DNA of 26,746 nucleotides from SZUA-426 sp041666155. Its GTDB lineage: Bacteria > Spirochaetota > Spirochaetia > Treponematales > Breznakiellaceae. Shown piece after piece: positions 1 through 8,042 of this stretch. The DNA lies in contig JBAYHM010000018.1 of assembly GCA_041666155.1 (NCBI GenBank), positions 1 to 26,746 on the forward strand, in the 5' to 3' direction. Every line of letters starts with the position of its first letter. The first letter of the stretch is position 1. The position numbers and the translations under genes were made by a program. The notes under the pieces were generated by a model that saw only the letters and a program-made list of their open reading frames with translations, was not told the origin of the DNA and ran no database searches.

Positions 1-1992
1 CAGCCCTTCACTGTCGTAGAGCACGCCGCTGCCGTCGATGACGGCGATGGTTTTATCCTTTGAAACCAGGATCTCATTACTGCCGAGATCCCCGTCCGGT
101 CCCCCGGTCTGAATTTTGGTGACGTCTTCTTCGCGCAGTCCGTGCGCTTCCAAAACGCCCAGCACGTATTCGTGGACGCCGAGCGTCGTCATAGCGTACA
201 AATCGTGCGGAATACCGCCGAGTTCGGGCGCCTTTCCGGTGCTGAACGCTTTCCAGAACGGATAGCCGCGCTTGCGCGCATGGAGCGCGGCCCAGTCCAT
301 CAGAGGCGCGCTGCCTTCGTCGGGTCCCAGGAAGAGAATTTCCCGAACAAGCGCGTTTCCTTTTTCGTCGCTTTCCATGAGCAGGTCGAGCAAACCGTCG
401 ACGTAATCCTTGAAGGCCCGTTCCGCGGACGCTTGGCAGCCGAGATTGAGAAGGATGGTTCCTTTAGCGCCTCCCTCCGGGATATCCTTGTTTTTTCGCT
501 GCTGGGTCATCGCGAGATTATAGTTTTCGGTGAAGATCGTATCGATGTTGTGCGCGTACACATCCAGGGATCCGGACCGAACGATGCGGACGCCGCCCCG
601 CGCGATGTCTCTGAAGCGCATATGGAAACCGAGGAAATCGTGACCGACGAGAAAGAATAAGCCGTAAGGTTTCTCAGGGAAATCGACTGGTTCCACAACG
701 GAAGGATCGATCCGATACGCCATGCAGGATTTTTCTTTGTTGAAGAAATTTGTCCGCTGAACGGCGTTGTTGAATACAAGGAAGTAGCCCAGAATCGTCC
801 GATCCTTCGCGTTCGGGACGTCCTTTTCGATCATACGACGGATGGGACGTTCCGCCTCCTCCGGAGCCGCGCCGGCGGCGCCGTTGACGCGTGTATCGAA
901 ATGATCGAACAAGGACTCCACTATCTTCGGAAACGCGGCGACCGCGTTGGCGATACGAACGGTGGAATAGGTGTCCTTAATCAAGTGGAGCTTCAAGTTG
1001 TCGACAATACCGCGCGCCTCAGGTTGGTCTTTTAACGCCCTTTGGAGAGTCTGGTATTCGACAGTAAGTATCGATAGGAATTGATGGGTAAACGCAGCAG
1101 CGGATGAAGCGTACATCGCCACTTGCGGCGAATACACTCCCGCTTTGAAAAGTTCCGCGGTCGGGCCTTCCGGCAGCATGATGGACACGTTCAGGTCGCG
1201 CGTCAGGTCCGCGGCGACGGAGTCGGCCAATTTGGGAATATACAAGCTCGTTATCCGCTTCGCGTCGGAGAATTGTTCCACATATTTTCGCCGAACGGAG
1301 AGCCCGTACTTATGGAGGAGATGCGCGAAGGTCGTAAGCGTCCCGCGATGGTCCACCCCTTTGACTCCGATCATTATGCGCGTCTCGTCGCTTCCCGCTT
1401 TTGCCGTCAGGGAAACAAAAGGAGCCTCCGTTCCGCTCATCTTGGTCCATGCTTCTTTGTACCGCGCCAGCGTTTCGGGTACCGCGCGTTCAAGGAACGT
1501 CGCGCTCGACGCTTCTTCAAACGAGGGGTCGACATTTTCTTTTTTTGGGACCGCAAACACCGGTTTGGTCAAAACATAGAACCGGAACGGACGACCACGG
1601 GACGATTCCCGTGTTATGTAACTTTCCAGGTGGAAAGCCGAGTACTGTTTTTCAATACGAGCCTCTATCTCAAAAGTCTTCTCAGGACTGTCCTCCACGA
1701 TGTATACGGCCTTATCTTCCCGTTCACCGATCAGCTGAATACCCGCGCCGCCGCCGCCATACGCGGTAATAAGTTCGGACGCGCTCAGGGAGATGAGATG
1801 CCGCGCGATTTCGGTTTCGGGCGTTGTCCTGAAATAATATTCGTCGATACCCAGATCTATAATGAACCATTCCATTTCACTGATGGCTTTCTCCGCCGTC
1901 ATGTAGCCGGTGCCGACGATGAATTCTTCGATGCGAACAAGCTTATCAAGAGAGAGGACGCTTCGCGCGGCAATCTCATTAAGACTTTTCAT
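1..1992 (-). CDS. NAD-dependent glutamate dehydrogenase, large type (partial, C-terminus off the left edge)
   Basis: The minus strand is open for 664 codons from the ATG at 1992 to the window edge. The protein would oxidise glutamate to 2-oxoglutarate and ammonia with NAD. Family motifs are readable: FRDIARGGVRIV near residue 464, the glycine-rich GGAKG stretch near 510, LGPDEG near 555, and TGGPDGDLGSNE near 632, which begins the nucleotide-binding domain. About 450 residues precede the catalytic core, as in the large NAD-GDH types and unlike the 45-kDa enzymes. AAGGAG stands five bases before the chosen ATG. An in-frame ATG at 2079 would add 29 plausible residues (it begins MNALSGVP) but has no clear ribosome site. 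The gene follows lysC after 133 bases that contain a hairpin, so it may be transcribed with the upstream train or alone. The family call is firm; the start is less certain. Confidence 0.88.
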   Translation of the reverse strand, partial: MKSLNEIAARSVLSLDKLVRIEEFIVGTGYMTAEKAISEMEWFIIDLGIDEYYFRTTPETEIARHLISLSASELITAYGGGGAGIQLIGEREDKAVYIVEDSPEKTFEIEARIEKQYSAFHLESYITRESSRGRPFRFYVLTKPVFAVPKKENVDPSFEEASSATFLERAVPETLARYKEAWTKMSGTEAPFVSLTAKAGSDETRIMIGVKGVDHRGTLTTFAHLLHKYGLSVRRKYVEQFSDAKRITSLYIPKLADSVAADLTRDLNVSIMLPEGPTAELFKAGVYSPQVAMYASSAAAFTHQFLSILTVEYQTLQRALKDQPEARGIVDNLKLHLIKDTYSTVRIANAVAAFPKIVESLFDHFDTRVNGAAGAAPEEAERPIRRMIEKDVPNAKDRTILGYFLVFNNAVQRTNFFNKEKSCMAYRIDPSVVEPVDFPEKPYGLFFLVGHDFLGFHMRFRDIARGGVRIVRSGSLDVYAHNIDTIFTENYNLAMTQQRKNKDIPEGGAKGTILLNLGCQASAERAFKDYVDGLLDLLMESDEKGNALVREILFLGPDEGSAPLMDWAALHARKRGYPFWKAFSTGKAPELGGIPHDLYAMTTLGVHEYVLGVLEAHGLREEDVTKIQTGGPDGDLGSNEILVSKDKTIAVIDGSGVLYDSEGL

Positions 1993-2095
1993 GGCAACTC
2001 CTTGAGAAATATCACCGCCGGGAATTTTTTTGATCGAGGCGTTGATTTGAGGAATAGGCACTCCGGATAAGGCGTTCATCCGGTCGGGGAGGTTT

Positions 2096-2121
2096 CGCGC
2101 GGGGACGGGAGTCCCCGCGCG
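2096..2121 (-). terminator. GC-rich hairpin after lysC, no U-tract
   Basis: Perfect 11-bp arms CGCGCGGGGAC and GTCCCCGCGCG enclose a four-base loop, starting four bases after the lysC stop on the minus strand. No T-run follows, so it may be a 3'-end stabiliser or a weak or Rho-assisted terminator rather than a classical intrinsic terminator. Confidence 0.55.
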
Positions 2122-2125
2122 GTCC

Positions 2126-3127
2126 TTACGCCTTCGTGAGTTCCGAGAATAGTTTTCTGACGAAACCCTTTCCGAACGACGCTTCGCAGAGGAAGGCAGC
2201 CGCGTTGGGATCTCCCGAATCGACGGCTTTAGAGGGAAAACCACAATTTGTCGCGATTTTCGCGACTCTTGCGACACCGACCGATCCCGCTTTCGGCGCG
2301 AAAACGGCGGTTACGCGCAAACCGGAATCAGGAGCCGGACAAGTCGCCAAACCGATAAAATCGGGAATGGCCTCTCCCGCTCCCAGTTTCCCGATGAGCG
2401 TTCCTTCCCGGTTATCAAAAGTCGAGCGAACTCTGATCTTGATATTATGGTCCCGCGCAAGGATCGCCGATTTATCATGAAGAACCCGCGCGCCGTGATT
2501 GGCGAGTCTAAACATTGAATCATAGTCCAGGAATTTCATAAACGGCACTTCAGGGATAATACGCGGATCCGCTTTGGCGACTCCGGGAACATCTTTGTAG
2601 ATGTCTACATAATCAGCGTTCAGCGCGGCGCCAATGGCGACCGCGGTCGTATCGCTTCCGCCCCGACCCAGCGTTAAAATACTTCCATTTTCATCAACAC
2701 CCTGAAATCCGGTCACAACGGGAACCACTCCGGCTTCCAGAACCGCCTTGATCCTTGCCGGATCCAGTTCCGCCGTCATGGCGTCGCCGAATGCTCCCTC
2801 CGCGTGAATACCCGCGGTATAGGCGGTCATGGGAAGGGCTTTAATCCCCTTTGAATTGAGCAGCGCGGCGATGACGCAACTGGAGATCGCTTCACCGCAC
2901 GACGCCATAAGATCCGTTAACTGAGGACCGGCGCCTCCGGGAAATTCATTGAGAAGATCGAGCAAAGTGTCGGTTGCGTATGGATCGCCACGGCGACCCA
3001 TAGCGGACACGACAAGAACAACCTGGTCGCCGGACGCTTTCGCCGAGGCGACCTTCGCGCACAGGCTATCGCGCGAATCCTGATCGGCGAGGGAAGTCCC
3101 CCCGTACTTCTGAATGATTAGGGACAT
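2126..3127 (-). CDS. lysC: Aspartokinase, short form with a reduced ACT region
   Basis: Phosphorylates aspartate to aspartyl phosphate, the first step toward lysine, threonine and methionine. The amino-acid-kinase fold is clear: KYGGTS at 7-12, GFQG at 140-143, GRGGSD at 154-159, and a KDVPGVAKADPR stretch at about 178-189 where most aspartokinases have TDVDGVxxADPR. The protein has 333 residues. Typical enzymes have 400-450 because two ACT domains follow the kinase; here only about 85 residues remain after residue 245, enough for one degenerate ACT domain. Lysine or threonine feedback may therefore be weakened or lost. The ATG directly abuts the asd stop codon, so the two genes are surely cotranscribed and probably coupled, with AAGG upstream as the ribosome site. 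A catabolic or reverse role is possible given the operon, but only as inference. Confidence 0.85.
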   Translation of the reverse strand: MSLIIQKYGGTSLADQDSRDSLCAKVASAKASGDQVVLVVSAMGRRGDPYATDTLLDLLNEFPGGAGPQLTDLMASCGEAISSCVIAALLNSKGIKALPMTAYTAGIHAEGAFGDAMTAELDPARIKAVLEAGVVPVVTGFQGVDENGSILTLGRGGSDTTAVAIGAALNADYVDIYKDVPGVAKADPRIIPEVPFMKFLDYDSMFRLANHGARVLHDKSAILARDHNIKIRVRSTFDNREGTLIGKLGAGEAIPDFIGLATCPAPDSGLRVTAVFAPKAGSVGVARVAKIATNCGFPSKAVDSGDPNAAAFLCEASFGKGFVRKLFSELTKA

Positions 3128-4150
3128 CTACGCCGCCTTACTCTTGAAACCTCGGGCCAGAAGCGTCTCCGCGATCTGTATCGCGTTGAGCGCGGCGCCT
3201 TTACGGAGATTGTCCGCGACGACCCACATATTGAGGCCATTGGGCACCGTCGGGTCCAACCGCAAACGACCGATATGAACCGCGTCCTTCCCGTCCACAT
3301 CCAAAGCGGTCGGATACAGTTGTTTTTCCGGATCATCCATCATGAGGATTCCAGGGGAATTCTGCAGCAACTTCGCCACGTCCGAAAGCACGAACGGCCG
3401 CTCGGTTTCAATATTGATCGCTTCGGAATGTCCGCGGAACACCGCGACCCGAACCGCCGTCGGGCACACGGAAATACTCTCGTCAAGGATCTTATGAGTC
3501 TCGTTCACCATCTTCATTTCTTCTTTCGTATAGCCGTTCTCCAAGAACACGTCGATTTGCGGCAGCGCGTTAAAAAGAATCTGACGCGCGTAGACCGATA
3601 CGCCGATCTTTTCCTTTCGGGAAAATTGACCGGCTTGATTGATAAGTTCCGCGATAGCGGGACCGCCGGTTCCGGAAACCGCCTGGTAGGTGGAAACGAC
3701 GATCCTCTTGATCTTATAGACGTCGTGGATGGGTTTGGCCGCGACAAGCATCTGGATGGTGGAACAGTTCGGGTTGGCGATGATTCCATGGTGATGATCC
3801 AGGGCTTCGGGATTAACCTCGGGCACGACGAGGGGAACCGTCGGATCCATGCGCCAGGCGCTGGAGTTGTCGATGACCACCGCGCCTTCCGCGGCCGCGA
3901 TCGGGGCCAAGGCGAAACTCGCCGTGGCTCCGGCGGAAAAAAGAGCGATATCCACATCGGTGAAGGCGCCTTTCTTGGCCGCGCGAACCACTACGTCCTG
4001 ACCCTTAAAGCGAACCGTCTTACCGGCCATTGCCTCCACATCCATAGGGATAAGAGCGGACATGGGGAAATTTCTTTGTTCAAGCGTTTTGATCATTTCT
4101 TTGCCGACAGCGCCGAGCGCGCCGACTACCGCCACTCTATAGAGTTCCAT
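3128..4150 (-). CDS. asd: Aspartate-semialdehyde dehydrogenase
   Basis: Interconverts aspartyl phosphate and aspartate 4-semialdehyde with NADP(H), using a cysteine nucleophile. In 340 residues, the usual length, one sees the N-terminal dinucleotide motif GALGAVG near 10-16, the active-site NPNCST with Cys129, the substrate-loop motif VSGTGG, and a GHSEA histidine motif later. Start: AGGAGG stands four bases before the ATG. The first 14 bases overlap the 3' end of the ferredoxin gene. It sits between redox genes and the short aspartokinase. The enzyme is reversible in principle. The motif set is that of true ASADH and not of the ALDH-family 2-oxoglutarate semialdehyde dehydrogenases found in hydroxyproline pathways. 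Confidence 0.93.
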   Translation of the reverse strand: MELYRVAVVGALGAVGKEMIKTLEQRNFPMSALIPMDVEAMAGKTVRFKGQDVVVRAAKKGAFTDVDIALFSAGATASFALAPIAAAEGAVVIDNSSAWRMDPTVPLVVPEVNPEALDHHHGIIANPNCSTIQMLVAAKPIHDVYKIKRIVVSTYQAVSGTGGPAIAELINQAGQFSRKEKIGVSVYARQILFNALPQIDVFLENGYTKEEMKMVNETHKILDESISVCPTAVRVAVFRGHSEAINIETERPFVLSDVAKLLQNSPGILMMDDPEKQLYPTALDVDGKDAVHIGRLRLDPTVPNGLNMWVVADNLRKGAALNAIQIAETLLARGFKSKAA

Positions 4151-4658
4151 ATTTCCTCCTGATGCTGATTATTTCTTCCACGAATTCTTTGGGGAATTCC
4201 GCCGTAACCACGGCGGTCTTGTTATTACGGGCGGGATTAACCACTGAGAGGATCACACCCGGACAAAGCGCTTCTCCGGTCCTATCCACCATTTCCACTT
4301 TTTCTCCGGCGACAGGGAAAGGCAGATATTCCCAAGGGAAACGAATCTTCGCCGTTGAGCCTTCGACGCTCTTGATGGTTATGGCCAATCCTGGACACGC
4401 GGCTATGCAGAGTCCGCATACCGTACATTTTTCCCTGTCTATGACCGGCAGGTTAGTGATGGGCGATCCGACCGTGAGCGCCTCTTGAGGGCAACTGGTT
4501 TCACAGGGATTGCAGGGAATTTCTTCTATACATTCGATGCATACGCAAGCTTTTTTCGTGAGTTCTTCCACGGACGGAAGCATGTTCACGGCCTTGAGTT
4601 CTTCGAGCGAAGGGGCTCCGTCAATTTTCAGCGATATGTCGCGGTTTTTGCAGCTCAT
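4137..4658 (-). CDS. 2[4Fe-4S] ferredoxin-type subunit
   Basis: Predicted soluble electron carrier of 173 residues. Two clusters are visible. The first is irregular, with Cys38, 40, 43, 49, 52 and 56 packed into a C-x-C-x2-C-x5-C-x2-C-x3-CP pattern. The second is a standard C-x2-C-x2-C-x3-CP at 78-88. About 80 residues of unassigned beta-rich sequence follow. The ATG overlaps the stop of the FAD/NAD oxidoreductase gene (ATGA), and a G-rich ribosome site precedes it. Similar 4Fe-4S proteins accompany HcnABC-like dehydrogenase genes in anaerobes, where they are thought to pass electrons from the flavoprotein to the cell's carrier pool. That role is inferred here from position; the cluster binding is well supported. 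Confidence 0.8.
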   Translation of the reverse strand: MSCKNRDISLKIDGAPSLEELKAVNMLPSVEELTKKACVCIECIEEIPCNPCETSCPQEALTVGSPITNLPVIDREKCTVCGLCIAACPGLAITIKSVEGSTAKIRFPWEYLPFPVAGEKVEMVDRTGEALCPGVILSVVNPARNNKTAVVTAEFPKEFVEEIISIRRKYGTL

Positions 4659-5755
4659 TTCCCCGCCCCCTGCTCCACGATGCGTTTTTTAGCGAGAAAG
4701 CGTTTTTGCCCGAACACGCCCTGACGTAGCGAAAGAAGACGCTGAACAGTCTCATCGGCTTTCGACTTCAGCTGCGCATCCGACAAGAACCCCATGGACC
4801 ACGCCGCGTGAACGCCGGCCAGACGCCCCTCTTCCATAGCGGAACTCGCTTCTTCAACGCCGGCTATGTCGCCGACGACGTAGACCGACTCCACGCTGGA
4901 GCGCATGTACTCGTCATGGGCCGGCATGTTTCCGCCGAGTTCGGGAATATACGTCATGCGACAGCCCGCAAGACTGGCTAACTCTATCGATGGCGTTAGA
5001 CCCACCGCGATGCAGATGGTGTCAACTTCAAGGGTTTCCTCGGTACCGGGTATAGGCTTAAAACGTTCATCGACCTTCGCGATCACCGCGCGTTCAACGC
5101 CGTCTTTACCCTCAGCCCGAACCACCGTTGTGGAAGTGCGGAAGGAAACGCCCGCGCGGCGAACCTTCGCGGTATGCACTCCGTAGCCGCCGAGACGAGG
5201 CGCCGCCTCAACCACCGCCGCGACTTGCGCGCCCGCCTGCATGAGCTGATACGCGACTATGACTCCGACGTTTCCCGAGCCGATCATCAACACGCGCCGC
5301 CCGGGCAATACCCGATGCACGTTGATAAGCGTCTGCGCGCAGCCCGCGGTCATCACACCCGGCAGGGTCCAGCCGGGAAAGCTCAGCGCGTTTTCCGTGG
5401 CCCCGGTGGCGATGATGATCGCTCCGGCGTCGATCGTGTAGGACCTTGCGCGGTTCTCGACCGCCCAGACCTTCAGGCCCTTCTGAATGCCGACAACTTC
5501 GGTACTTAAGCGAACATCCATTCCGAGATCAAGGGATTCCTTAAGCAATTCTTTGCCGATATCGAAACCCCGCACTCCGGCTTTGTGTTCCCGTGAGCCG
5601 AAAAACTTGTGTATCTGTTTAAAAAGCTGACCGCCGGGTTTGGAATTCTCATCGATCAGAATTACCGGCGCGCCCGCTTTTTTCAGCTCGATCGCCGCGC
5701 ATAGCCCCGCGGGCCCCGCCCCGACGACAATGGCGGGCTTGTTATTTTTGTCCAT
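4655..5755 (-). CDS. FAD/NAD(P) oxidoreductase, HcnB/hydroxyproline-dehydrogenase alpha-like
   Basis: Pyridine-nucleotide-disulphide-type flavoprotein of 366 residues. The FAD site is GAGPAG at 12-17, the ATGATE loop lies at 116-121, a second dinucleotide site GSGNVG at 159-164, and the C-terminal GDIAGVEEAS motif closes the FAD site near residue 300. HcnB, opine-oxidase A and hydroxyproline-dehydrogenase alpha subunits usually run to about 460 residues and end in a BFD-type [2Fe-2S] domain. That domain is missing here and is encoded separately at 6985-7284. The gene overlaps the preceding [2Fe-2S] gene by 14 bases. The likely role is electron transfer within a multi-subunit amino- or imino-acid dehydrogenase; the substrate is unknown. 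Confidence 0.83.
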   Translation of the reverse strand: MDKNNKPAIVVGAGPAGLCAAIELKKAGAPVILIDENSKPGGQLFKQIHKFFGSREHKAGVRGFDIGKELLKESLDLGMDVRLSTEVVGIQKGLKVWAVENRARSYTIDAGAIIIATGATENALSFPGWTLPGVMTAGCAQTLINVHRVLPGRRVLMIGSGNVGVIVAYQLMQAGAQVAAVVEAAPRLGGYGVHTAKVRRAGVSFRTSTTVVRAEGKDGVERAVIAKVDERFKPIPGTEETLEVDTICIAVGLTPSIELASLAGCRMTYIPELGGNMPAHDEYMRSSVESVYVVGDIAGVEEASSAMEEGRLAGVHAAWSMGFLSDAQLKSKADETVQRLLSLRQGVFGQKRFLAKKRIVEQGAGK

Positions 5756-6110
5756 CGCCCTGCTCCGTCATGTTTTCTGTTTTCCAGGCTCCCACGCCGT
5801 GTTGCCGCTCGACAGCCATGCCGTCTCGGACTTCGGTTACGCAGGTGCGCACGCCGGGCACACCGTCTACCGTCATGACGCAATCGGTGCAGCGGCCTAT
5901 GCCGCAAAACATCCTGCGGGGAGAACCTTTCTTGGTGTAGCGGAAAACGCCCACGCCCGCGGCGATAAGAGCCGACATGATGGGTTCCCCCTCTCTTGCC
6001 GTGACTGCTTTCCCTTCAAAGTAGATCGTCACTTCCTCGGCCTTGGGGAGGTCGCCGAGAACGGCATGCCGTTCAATCCTTGAGTGTTCGTGAACACTTG
6101 ATCTTGTCAT
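5742..6110 (-). CDS. Small [2Fe-2S] protein, HcnA/hydroxyproline-dehydrogenase gamma-like
   Basis: A 122-residue protein with a plant-type ferredoxin core. The cluster ligands are Cys69, Cys74, Cys77 and Cys90 in C-x4-C-x2-C-x12-C, followed by the VDG...VRTC pattern typical of the HcnA/SoxA N-terminal family. About 25 residues precede the fold and about 30 follow it. The ATG overlaps the dapA stop as ATGA, with GGGGA seven bases upstream, so translation is probably coupled. It completes the HcnA + HcnB + HcnC-like trio with 4655-5755 and 8039-9232. Confidence 0.82.
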   Translation of the reverse strand: MTRSSVHEHSRIERHAVLGDLPKAEEVTIYFEGKAVTAREGEPIMSALIAAGVGVFRYTKKGSPRRMFCGIGRCTDCVMTVDGVPGVRTCVTEVRDGMAVERQHGVGAWKTENMTEQGDGQK

Positions 6111-6985
6111 TTGAGTATCCCCAACTCCTTGAGCGCCTTTTCAAGCGCGGCCGTCACTTCCACCGAAGCGGATTTAAGCGGAGGCCGCAACGGACCGGCG
6201 GCGAAGCCGCAGAGTTCCAGCGCCTTCTTTACGGGTACCGGGTTCGGCTGGAGGAAGAGGGCCCTGTCGATTGCCTGCAGCTTTACGTGGAGGGCAGCGG
6301 CGGCCGCGATATCTCCTGAAAGGTATTTGTCGATCATGCGTTTCATGATCGGGGCGACGACGTGGGCCGCGACGGATACGACGCCGTACGCGCCGATCGC
6401 GAGGCTGGGAAGCGTAAGCGCGTCTTCACCGGTGTAAAGCCTGAAGCCGGGCGCGGCGTCGCGAATCACGACGGTCGCGTCATCAAGGCTGCCGGCGGCG
6501 TCCTTGAGCATGTTTATGTTGGGTACATCGTATGAAAGCTTGACGATAAGCTCAGGCCGGATATTGATACCCGTCCGGCTCGGCACGTTATACAACATTG
6601 AAGGAATATGAACCGAAGTCGCTATCGCGGCGAAATGGTCGTAGAGCATCGCTTGATCCGGCTTGTTATAGTACGGAGCCACAAGCAAAAGCCCATCCGC
6701 GCCGGCAGCTTCGGCGTCCCTCGCGTTCTGTATGGATACACGAGTATCGTTGGTTCCCGCATTGGCAATTATTGGCACCTTCACCGCTTTCTTGACCGCG
6801 GTGATCAGATCCGTTTTTTCTTTCCGAGAAAGCGTCGGAGACTCACCCGTCGTCCCGCTGACCACCAGCCCCTCAACGCCCTTCTCCACCAGAAGAGACG
6901 CCAGCGCCGCGAACTTTGTGAAATCGACTTCTAAATCCTCACCAAATGGTGTCGCGATCGCGACCATCAAACGTCCGAAATCCAT
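6107..6985 (-). CDS. dapA: DapA-family protein, probably 4-hydroxy-tetrahydrodipicolinate synthase
   Basis: A 292-residue class I aldolase-type TIM barrel. DapA residues are present: Thr45-Thr46 in GTTGES, Tyr105-Tyr106 in YYNKP, Tyr132 and Arg137 in LYNVPSRTG, and Schiff-base Lys161 in KDAAGS, with a later GVVSV motif. The arginine and the YNVPSRTG block favour true DHDPS, which condenses pyruvate with aspartate semialdehyde, and asd and lysC lie downstream in the same train. The genes around it are, however, those of an amino-acid dehydrogenase complex. In hydroxyproline clusters a DapA relative acts as a deaminase on the cyclic imine product, so that reading remains open. The ATG follows a strong GGAGG and overlaps the stop of the BFD gene by one base. 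Confidence 0.8.
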   Translation of the reverse strand: MDFGRLMVAIATPFGEDLEVDFTKFAALASLLVEKGVEGLVVSGTTGESPTLSRKEKTDLITAVKKAVKVPIIANAGTNDTRVSIQNARDAEAAGADGLLLVAPYYNKPDQAMLYDHFAAIATSVHIPSMLYNVPSRTGINIRPELIVKLSYDVPNINMLKDAAGSLDDATVVIRDAAPGFRLYTGEDALTLPSLAIGAYGVVSVAAHVVAPIMKRMIDKYLSGDIAAAAALHVKLQAIDRALFLQPNPVPVKKALELCGFAAGPLRPPLKSASVEVTAALEKALKELGILK

Positions 6986-7284
6986 TATTTTACCTCCGTT
7001 TCACGCGATTCATCCATCGCCTGTATCGAGACCGGCCGTACCGGTTGCCTGAACGAAGAAAGCTCAACTTCTTCCGGTTTCAGGCGCAATTCTTCCGCTA
7101 GAATTCTTTCTACCAGCCTTCTGCAGGATCTACCTTGGCAGATACCCATGCCGGCTCTTGTCCATCTTTTGATTTCCGTTACGCTGTTAGCACCGGCGCG
7201 GATAGCGTCCCGGATGTCTTTTTCCGTTACTTCCTCGCAGCGGCAGATATATCTATCGTCTCCGGTATCTTCATATTCTTCCAT
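6985..7284 (-). CDS. BFD-type [2Fe-2S] protein
   Basis: A 99-residue protein with a BFD-like iron-sulphur fold. The ligands are Cys14 and Cys16 in ICRCEEV, and Cys49 and Cys54 in GICQGRSC. The domain normally forms the C-terminus of HcnB-like and NirB-like flavoproteins. Here it stands alone, with about 40 extra C-terminal residues rich in Glu and Arg. AGGAG precedes the ATG, 32 bases after the regulator stop, and the stop codon shares a base with the dapA start. It is likely a separate electron-transfer subunit of the same complex. Confidence 0.8.
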   Translation of the reverse strand: MEEYEDTGDDRYICRCEEVTEKDIRDAIRAGANSVTEIKRWTRAGMGICQGRSCRRLVERILAEELRLKPEEVELSSFRQPVRPVSIQAMDESRETEVK

Positions 7285-7316
7285 AAGTTACGACTCCTAA
7301 GGTTTTCAGCTTGCGC

Positions 7317-8042
7317 CTAATCCCGTATGTGTTCCCAATACTTACCGACATCCGCGATAAGAGAGTCCATGTGTTTGATGATTCTGCGCTCGGCCTCATC
7401 ACCGTCATGAGCGGTGAGGGCTTCAAGAATTGAGCGGTGCGCGCTTCTATAGGGACTATCCACCCGACTCCGCACATATTCGAACAAGTCGGACTGCTGT
7501 CCCATCATGGACAGGATTCCGTACAGCGCCAGCAGGGCCGAATTGTTGGATGCTTCGGCTATCCCTCTGTGAAAGGCGATATCCACTTCCGCGATGCTTT
7601 CGCCTTGGGCCGCCTTCGCTTCCTGTTCCTCGATAATTGCTTTTAGATGAGCAAGCTTCGATTCGGTAATATTCTCCGCCGCTAAGCGCGCGGTCTCCCT
7701 TTCGATGGCTTTTCTAGCCTGCAATACCATGATGAACTCGTCCAGGATTCTGCTGTTTATCAGTTTTTCAAGGTCTTTTTTGTGTCTGTCGATCGAACTG
7801 ATCGTTCGAGCCTTTTCCATCGCCTTCAGTCCGTTCGCGGTAAGAATTCTTCCTTTATTTGTCTGGCTCTCTACGAATCCAAGTGATTCCAGCCTAAAAA
7901 GAATCCGCCCGATCGATGCCGAACTTATTTTGCAGCCCTTCTTTTCAAGTTCCTCAACGAGAAACCATGATCCGACAGGTACACCAGCGTCTTGAATGCT
8001 TTCGAGAAGGATCAGATCGCGATCGTCCAGACTGGCCTTCAT
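7317..8042 (-). CDS. Transcription regulator: winged helix plus FCD ligand domain
   Basis: A 241-residue regulator. Residues 8-75 form a winged helix that looks less like GntR and more like the NrpR/RNase R type (PVGSWFLVEELEKKG, then SSASIGRILFRLESLG). Residues 100-238 form an all-helical FCD domain, with the expected metal or carboxylate-ligand residues Asp154, His158, His202 and His224. FCD proteins commonly sense small organic acids or amino acids. The gene sits inside the operon: its ATG overlaps the stop of the FAD dehydrogenase gene (ATGA) and a strong GGAGG lies upstream. It may control the operon through the palindrome near 12.62 kb. The FCD call is good; the winged-helix subtype is judged by eye. 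Confidence 0.8.
   Translation of the reverse strand: MKASLDDRDLILLESIQDAGVPVGSWFLVEELEKKGCKISSASIGRILFRLESLGFVESQTNKGRILTANGLKAMEKARTISSIDRHKKDLEKLINSRILDEFIMVLQARKAIERETARLAAENITESKLAHLKAIIEEQEAKAAQGESIAEVDIAFHRGIAEASNNSALLALYGILSMMGQQSDLFEYVRSRVDSPYRSAHRSILEALTAHDGDEAERRIIKHMDSLIADVGKYWEHIRD

Noticed and set aside
1123..2070. Long plus-strand frame opposite the glutamate dehydrogenase
   Set aside because: The opposite strand encodes clear GDH motifs over the whole stretch; the plus frame has no recognisable domain and no ribosome site.
6107..6985. DapA-family protein called outright as a hydroxyproline-pathway deaminase
   Set aside because: YNVPSRTG with Arg137 matches DHDPS, and no epimerase or 2-oxoglutarate semialdehyde dehydrogenase of that pathway is in the window; kept only as an alternative.
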